Origin: Persicaria tinctoria
Lineage: Eukaryota > Streptophyta > Magnoliopsida > Caryophyllales > Polygonaceae
Direction: 5' to 3'
Assembly (NCBI GenBank): GCA_037127255.1
Contig: JBANSL010000001.1
Span: forward strand, 33,382,001-33,446,000
Length of the DNA stretch: 64,000 bases
The position numbers and the translations under genes were made by a program. Under the pieces are notes generated by a model. That model worked only from the letters and a program-made list of their open reading frames with translations, searched no databases and had not been told where the DNA came from. Shown here piece after piece: positions 57,697-64,000 of this stretch. The stretch's first letter is position 1. Each line of letters begins with the position of its first letter.

Positions 57697-60600
57697 ATGG
57701 GGCGAGGGTTTCTGCTACTTGTTTTGTGGGTGTTTAATTACTTGCTTACGGTCACCGGTAATGTTGAAGGTACCTTTATGATGGAGTACGGAGTAGGATA
57801 ATAGGATCTGAGTTTTATTGATTTGATGCTAGTTGTGGTTTATAAATGACTGAAATTATTTACTTGAAGATAAGCTCGCCTGATAGCTAGAAAAAATAGT
57901 GTTTTAGAGGTTAAATACATGGCAAATAAGCTCAAATTCAGTCAAAGTTTGTAGTAATTGGGAGAGTTGTAGATTTTCTGATTCCACCCTTTGTTTTGCT
58001 TCTTTTTCCCCCTGGGGTGATTGATTGCATAAGATGATGAGGTAATCATTGACAATATCAATATTGCTTGAAGCTGAATCAAGAATGAAGAATCAATCTC
58101 CGAAATGCTGCGTAATTGTTGGAATTTTTGCATAATCGTTGCTGGAACTTGAGATAATGTCGTTTTTTATTACGAATGTTTTGTTGCCCTTCCATTCTGG
58201 GAAGTCATATTTCCTGGTTTCTACCTTGTATGGTGCCATGTTGTTGGTAGTTTATTGTTATCATCTAGCAAATACGTATTCTATACCACCTAATGGCTGC
58301 AAGGATCTTCTGATGCTTCTTACTAAAGCTTTCTGTTTTCCAAATAGGTGACGCACTGAACGCTTTGAAGAATGCTCTAACTGATCCTAATAGTGTTTTG
58401 ACAAGTTGGGATTCTACTCTTGTTAATCCTTGCACATGGTTCCATATTACATGTGATAATGATAATAGTGTTACACGAGTGTAAGTTAACTGTTTCTTTT
58501 ATTGAGCATGATTATATTGATGTTCCAAATATGTCATTTAAGTTAAATACTTTCTTGATGGAATAAAATGCTAATGCTTCCAAATAGGATGTTTATTCTA
58601 CTGACATTTAAAAGAAACTCCGTGTGATCAGTGACCTTGGAAATGCGGAACTTTCTGGTGTGCTTGTTCCACAGCTTGGTCAACTTCCAAACTTGCAGTA
58701 CCTGTAAGTCATTTTTGTTTATTTTGTTCTTTGTTTCCTTTCCATTGAGTTATGTCATCTTCCTTGACAAATTGGTGATTGATCTGACTGTCGATGAGTT
58801 GAATTAGTAGAAGCTGATGATTTTTTCTTGACTGAGCATTATCTGGCAGTTGTATTTCCAATTAACCATGTTTGTGCAGAGATGTAGCATATTAATAACT
58901 TATCCCCATCACATATTTTAATGATCGCTTTCAAATGTGATTTTTACTGGTGCGTTTTGTAGTTGGTTCATTGATTACAACTTTTATTTATGGTGACAGT
59001 GAGCTTTACAGCAACAACATTAGTGGGAAAATACCAGCTGAGCTGGGGAATTTGACAAACTTGGTGAGCTTGGATCTCTACCAGAACAACTTAAGTGGTC
59101 CGATGCCAGATTCATTGGGCAGGCTCACGAAACTGCGCTTCCTGTAATCACACAGCCTCTTCATTTTCTTGATTTTTTTTTATTAAAATTGCTCAAATTA
59201 ACCTGAACTTTAGGGCAATGTGCAACTTGTGACACAAATTTTACTATGCTAACCAACTTTTAATATGCAACTTCTTTTTTAGAAACAAACCATTCATTAT
59301 CACTACCCAAAGTAACAGCAGGGTTCACAAGGAAAGTAAAGAAAAATACAGAGTATTACTAATAGGTCTAGTAAACGCAACACAATGAGCAACAGATTAC
59401 CCTCATGCCAGATATGTGACCAGGTCACATATCTGGCATGAGGGTAATCTGTTGCTCATTGTCTTGCGTTTACTAGACCTATTGGTAATCTGAAGAGGTG
59501 TGCTGGTCACTGACCAGCACACCTCTTCAAACTCTATGCACTTTTGTTGAATTGTTCATGTTGCTCCTCATTTCTCACCCTCTGGACACCCCTGATATTA
59601 TCCTAACCCTATTTATATAATTGAATTAATTGCACATGCTTAACACTTCTCATTTCTACAAAATAAATATGGCTGTAGGCGTCTTAACAACAACACACTC
59701 TCAGGAGTAATACCCGGCTCCCTGACGACTGTTAATGCACTACAAGTTCTGTGAGTATTGTATAGTAGCCTTTTCCTTTGCTTTGGTTAACTATTCATGC
59801 AAAGCAAATTTCAGTTTTCTAGAGTGAGATTTGATTTCCCTAATTTCTGTCGTATAAGTTATGGAGGATGTTATTTCTTTTGGTGTGTGAGTGCAGGGAT
59901 CTGTCCAATAATAATCTATCAGGGATTATTCCTGTCAATGGCTCTTTTTCACTTTTTACCCCCATCAGGTCATTTCCCATGTTCCATCCTTCTACATCTA
60001 TGAGATTTTTCAAATCAATATAATCTAATAAGGGTTCCGTGTTGCAGTTTTCGGAACAACTCCAATTTAAAAAATAGTCCATCAACTCCACCTCCTCCCA
60101 TCTCGATCCAGCCATCACCTTCTGGAGGTTTGCATTTCCTCATTTAAAAAAAAAATTTATGGAATTGTGAGCGAATCATTACTCACAGATTTTCAGTGTT
60201 GCGCAATATTTCAATCTTCACTCCCACACTAATTTTATTTAGTAACTACACAAAACCAAATGCTAAAATGAGTTTGCATTTAACAATCCTCAATATGTAG
60301 TCCGTTAGCGTTTCATAACCAGTAGGTACGTATTTTTCCATTGAATAAAAAACTGAAAAGGCTTTGAGATCTAAACAGCAGGTAGATTTTTATACCCTTT
60401 AATACTTCGTTCCTTCATATTTTCCTTTGGATGTGGCAGTCTCAAATAGTGCTACTGGAGCAATTGCGGGAGGTGTAGCTGCAGGTGCTGCACTGTTGTT
60501 TGCCGTACCTGCAATCGGTCTAGCTTGGTGGCGAAGAATGAGACGTAGAGATCCTTTCTTTGACGTACCAGGTTCGTATAGTGCAACATTTTAAGGTGAA

Positions 60601-63205
60601 TGCAAAACTATGTAGTCTTCTTATACAGTAAACATGTGAAAACTTTCATGTACCAGCTGAAGAAGATCCTGAAGTTCACCTGGGACAACTGAAAAGGTTT
60701 TCCCTCAGGGAACTGCTAGTTGCAACTGACAATTTTAACAACAAACATGAACTGGGAAGAGGCGGGTTTGGAAAGGTTTACAAAGGGCGTTTGGCTGATG
60801 GCACTCTAGTGGCAGTCAAGAGACTCAAAGAGGAGCGCACCGAAGGTGGAGAGCTCCAGTTTCAGACTGAAGTGGAAATGATTAGCATGGCTGTTCATTG
60901 CAATCTTCTTCGCTTGAAAGGATTTTGCATGACCCCTACAGAAAGGTTACTTGTTTACCCTTACATGATCAATGGGAGTGTTGCCTCCTGCTTGAGAGGT
61001 AATGCTGATTTTTCAGTGTTGATCTATAGTTACATTCCTACTCCTTACCTATCACAATGCATATTGTTGGTTTTGGTGCACAACCCAAAGTGATGTTGCC
61101 TGTAGACCTAGATGAACTCGGTTCCCGTTGAAACATGAGTCACCCACCTGACACCCGAAGATTGAAAATGTTTGCAGCCCAACCTGATTCTACCTACTAT
61201 CCACTTAATCCAATAGTCAAATTGTCCTGAATCCAAAATCTACCTAACCCAAAACCTGCCCATCCCGAACCCCCCATACAGAAAATAGTCCAAACTCCGA
61301 AGTATCCAAAACCCAAAATATTCGAGGCTCAAAATTTTTGAAATCCATGATAACCAATAAACCTGAACTGAATTGACCTGAAACCATAGTTAGCACAGAT
61401 CTGATTCAACTCAACACAATCCAACTCAAGCTAAAAGGTTTATGTTATCTTGAATATGAACCAACCAAGACCTAACTGACCTGAATGTCACCTTTAGCTG
61501 CTTATAAGGTAATTGTGACTTGGGTAGGAGAAATATATAGAAGAGCAAGGAATAAAAATTTTGTTTCTTGAAGTGTCTATTGTTCATGTTGTAATTTTGT
61601 ATGTCTTTGTTTGTATGTTGTAGTATTATGACTTTCTTGGTGCTGATACTCTTTATCAGCTTAAAATATTGTCTGAGCCTCTCTTACATTGGCAGATCGT
61701 AAGGAGTCACAACCTCCACTAGACTGGCCTAAACGGAAGAAAATTGCATTGGGTGCTGCTAGGGGGCTCACTTATTTGCATGAGCACTGTAATCCTAAAA
61801 TCATTCACCGTGATGTCAAAGCAGCAAATATTTTGCTGGACCACGAGTTTGAAGCAGTTGTTGGAGATTTTGGGCTTGCCAAACTGATGGACTACAAAGA
61901 TACACATGTTACTACAGCAGTTCGTGGTACAATTGGTCACATAGCACCCGAATACCTCTCCACAGGGAAGTCTTCCGAAAAGACTGATGTTTTCGGATAT
62001 GGAGTCATGCTTCTGGAACTCATAACTGGTCAAAGGGCATTTAATCTGGCACGACTTGCCGACAATGATGATGTCATGTTGCTCGACTGGGTAAGCCTTA
62101 TAAACTTTAGATTTTTATGAACACTGACATTTATGCTTCTAAATTTTCTCAATTGCCTATCGAGTTCTTTCAAAATTTAACCTCTGGGCTCTTCCCTTTT
62201 TTCTTTTCCTTTTTTTTAATAAAAGAAGAATCATCTATAATATGGAGTAATCTTTCTTTTTCTTACTGACCTTACAAAATATGACCCCATATGGAATATC
62301 AGGACCCCATATGGAATATCATCTATAATATGGAGTAATCTTTCTTTTTCTTATTGAGCACTGAGTCTATAACTTGAAAAAAGGTTACCTATAAATTACG
62401 TTGATATATTTCGTAATCTCAATAACTCAAACCTAAAACGACCTTTAGGGAAAGTACTAGACCAGCCTACCTGAGAACTTACAGATTGGGGCCAAAGCAC
62501 TGAAGCATTTTTGAAGCTGTAACTCAAGATAACCCAACTCCTAAATGAATGATGTAAAGACGACCCTATTTCACCTCTGTTACTCCGCTAGATAGTCATG
62601 GACTTACTTGCATGATACGCTCTCCTTTTTATGCTACCAAATTTGCCATACTTGTACTCTTAAAGTATTTTGATGTGCATTGTCAGTATTGTGAAGCGTG
62701 GTACGCAATCTTTCAGCTCCCTACACAGGTGTAGTGCATTTTGTATAAACTGAGGATCTAACGAACTTAATAAGAAAACTAGAAAGATCACTGATAAGAT
62801 AAAGCATGCTGATATAGCATAATAGCAACAATTTGATCATGCCATTATGAATATGAAATATAGCTTGTGGCATTCTTTGCTAAAATGCAGGTCAAGGGAC
62901 ATCTCAAGGAAAAGAGATTAGAAGTGTTGGTTGACGCCGACTTGCAAGGAAACTACACTCAAGAAGAGGCTGAAGAGCTCATTCAGATTGCTCTTCTTTG
63001 CACACAGGGCTCCTCGCTGGAACGTCCAAAGATGTCCGAGGTGGTGAGGATGCTCGAAGGGGAAGGTTTGACCGAGAGGTGGGTACTGTTGCAGAAGGAG
63101 GAGGTGTTTCAAGATGAATTCAACCACGCCCACCGGCTCAACAGAGACTACATTGTCGACTCTACATTCAACCTACCTCCGGACGAGCTATCTGGTCCAA
63201 GATAA
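57697..63205 (+). CDS. SERK: SERK-type leucine-rich repeat receptor kinase, 11 exons
   Basis: Exons are 57697-57769, 58348-58480, 58632-58703, 59000-59143, 59679-59750, 59897-59968, 60048-60127, 60440-60571, 60657-60998, 61696-62090 and 62891-63205. Joined they give 1830 bp, 609 residues plus stop, with exon sizes 133, 72, 144, 72 and 342 as in known SERK genes. The order is a signal peptide (about 1-22), an LRR cap with C53 and C60 ([10 protein letters not shown]), about five LRRs (to about 188), a Pro/Ser-rich hinge, a membrane helix (about 222-246) and a kinase. The kinase has a GRGGFG loop (293-298), K314, HRD with D413, DFG with D431 and APE at 457-459, and the protein ends in SGPR. SERKs are plasma-membrane co-receptors for brassinosteroid, immune and developmental LRR receptors. 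Oddities: the usual Cys pair after the LRRs is absent from exon 7, and HRN is HCN in the segment [12 protein letters not shown]. Confidence 0.9.
59361..59483. repeat. Near-perfect 61-bp hairpin in SERK intron 4
   Basis: Arms 59361-59421 and 59423-59483 are complementary with one mismatch (CAACACAATG against CAAGACAATG) and a 1-bp spacer at 59422. The hairpin is AT/GC balanced and unlike the surrounding AT-rich intron. Confidence 0.95.
59491..59529. repeat. Second perfect 19-bp hairpin in SERK intron 4
   Basis: TGAAGAGGTGTGCTGGTCA (59491-59509) is exactly complementary to 59511-59529, with a 1-bp spacer. It starts seven bases after the first hairpin. Confidence 0.95.
62231..62353. repeat. Direct repeats in SERK intron 10
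   Basis: A 35-bp AT-rich word starting TCATCTATAATATGGAG occurs at 62231-62265 and 62319-62353. Between them GACCCCATATGGAATATC occurs twice. This looks like slippage or a small local duplication. Confidence 0.85.
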
Positions 63206-63706
63206 CATGTTCTCCAGGTTGGTTTCAATCCTTGTTGGCACTATACATCATGGCCATCTTATCCGAGTCAACAGCCCTAAATCAAGTGAGACATGGCTGA
63301 GATGTAGGATATGATAAACAGGTGATTGAGACTTACAAACACTCCAAGCCAAGTTGTTCAATTGATGCACTACAAAACTCGGACAAAATGTCCAAGTGCA
63401 AGCACGACAAACAAGTAAAAAAAGATACGAAAACAGAAACAAGCAAGGGTTTGAAAGAAAGAATTTGTATGACGAAAGTATGAAACACCATAGGGTACAT
63501 TCTGATTACCAGCTTCTGTACTTTGGTAAAACATTTGAGATATAAAGATTCACAAGCTTTCCATGGAGCGTTTCTCAGGGGTGGTTTTGTTGTTTTGTCT
63601 TTTGAGTAGCTTTGTTGAATTGAATTATAATGCAGAGAGCGAACATGAGAAAATTATTTGACCATAATACTTTTAATATTAAAATTTAAATTGAAAAGAT
63701 GATTAT
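63206..63706 (+). other. SERK 3' region
   Basis: The 3' untranslated region presumably ends within this stretch. I see no further gene and no unambiguous polyadenylation signal. Confidence 0.4.
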
Positions 63707-63713
63707 TTGGGGT

Positions 63714-64000
63714 GTGTTTGGATTCCAAATGCATTATAATGCAAAATGATAAGGCGGTGTTTGGTTAACAAAAATTTTAAGGTGTTTAAATTATGATATT
63801 TTCGGATTCCACGATATATTAATTAAAATATAATTATTTTATCTCGATTTATGTAATTATTTGGTTAAATTACGGTTTGATCTCGATTTTTATGAGATTT
63901 TAATTTTTACAACCAAACAGACACATAAAACGAGATAAAATAATTGCATTATAATTAAAATGTAATTAATATATTTTTTATAATATGTTTTGTTTTTTCA
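63714..64000. mobile_element. Nested MITE-like sequence at window edge
   Basis: GGTGTGTTTGGATTCC at about 63714 matches the terminus type of the element at 38033. Inside it, from about 63753, a second element starts GGCGGTGTTTGGTT and appears to end near 63930 with the complementary AACCAAACAGACAC. The outer element continues beyond the window. Confidence 0.5.

Noticed and set aside
61719..62033. A minus-strand frame opposite SERK exon 10
   Set aside because: It is an antisense shadow of the conserved kinase exon.

Overview
This window is repeat-rich nuclear DNA from a flowering plant, probably a eudicot; I cannot name the species. The evidence is an 11-exon SERK-type receptor-kinase gene, a captured ribosomal protein L38 exon with plant-like splice sites, and nested plant LTR retrotransposons next to CACTA, Mutator-like and MITE DNA transposons. 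Only the SERK gene (57697-63205, + strand) looks like a functional host gene.

Positions 1-36853 are a stack of LTR retrotransposons. Most belong to one family, called the TCGA family here: Ty3/gypsy, Athila-like by primer-binding site and gag. Four internal regions are at least partly visible. Element 0 (+) contributes its 3' tail at 1-621 and a 3' LTR split into 622-637 and 19155-21105. Element A (-, 638-19154) sits inside that LTR. Element D (-, 2491-12166) is a Tekay/Del-like element without coding capacity and sits inside the left LTR of A. Element C (-, 21106-27572, cut at its left side) carries element 0 at its left edge. Element B (+, 27839-36677) has a perfect 5-bp target duplication and lies in the 3' end of an older gypsy pol gene (E: 27573-27838 and 36678-36853). 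Insertion order is therefore C, then 0, then A, then D. B is an independent insertion.

TCGA-family members encode gag, an aspartic-protease domain and sometimes an integrase C-terminal remnant. None of the three readable interiors encodes reverse transcriptase, RNase H or the integrase core, so they look non-autonomous. Their LTRs and the spacers between coding domains are packed with the motif TCGA-NN-TCGA, and each copy favours its own central dinucleotide. This is the most unusual signal in the window.

Positions 36854-46405 hold a gypsy LTR with an adjacent primer-binding site, a MITE-like element with a GC-rich cargo, a Ty1/copia polyprotein fragment, a short element with direct terminal repeats and a poly-G tract, a Mutator-like element, and a T-rich degenerate repeat field. 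Positions 46406-54420 hold a solo TCGA-family LTR with a perfect CTAGT target duplication. They also hold a second, truncated LTR split by a 3.85-kb CACTA element that carries a frameshifted RPL38 exon, another exon-like fragment and a tRNA-like sequence.

Positions 54421-57696 are mostly non-coding and lead into the SERK gene. That gene has all kinase motifs but lacks the usual C-terminal cysteine pair after the LRRs, and its fourth intron carries two back-to-back near-perfect hairpins. The window ends in nested MITE-like sequence.
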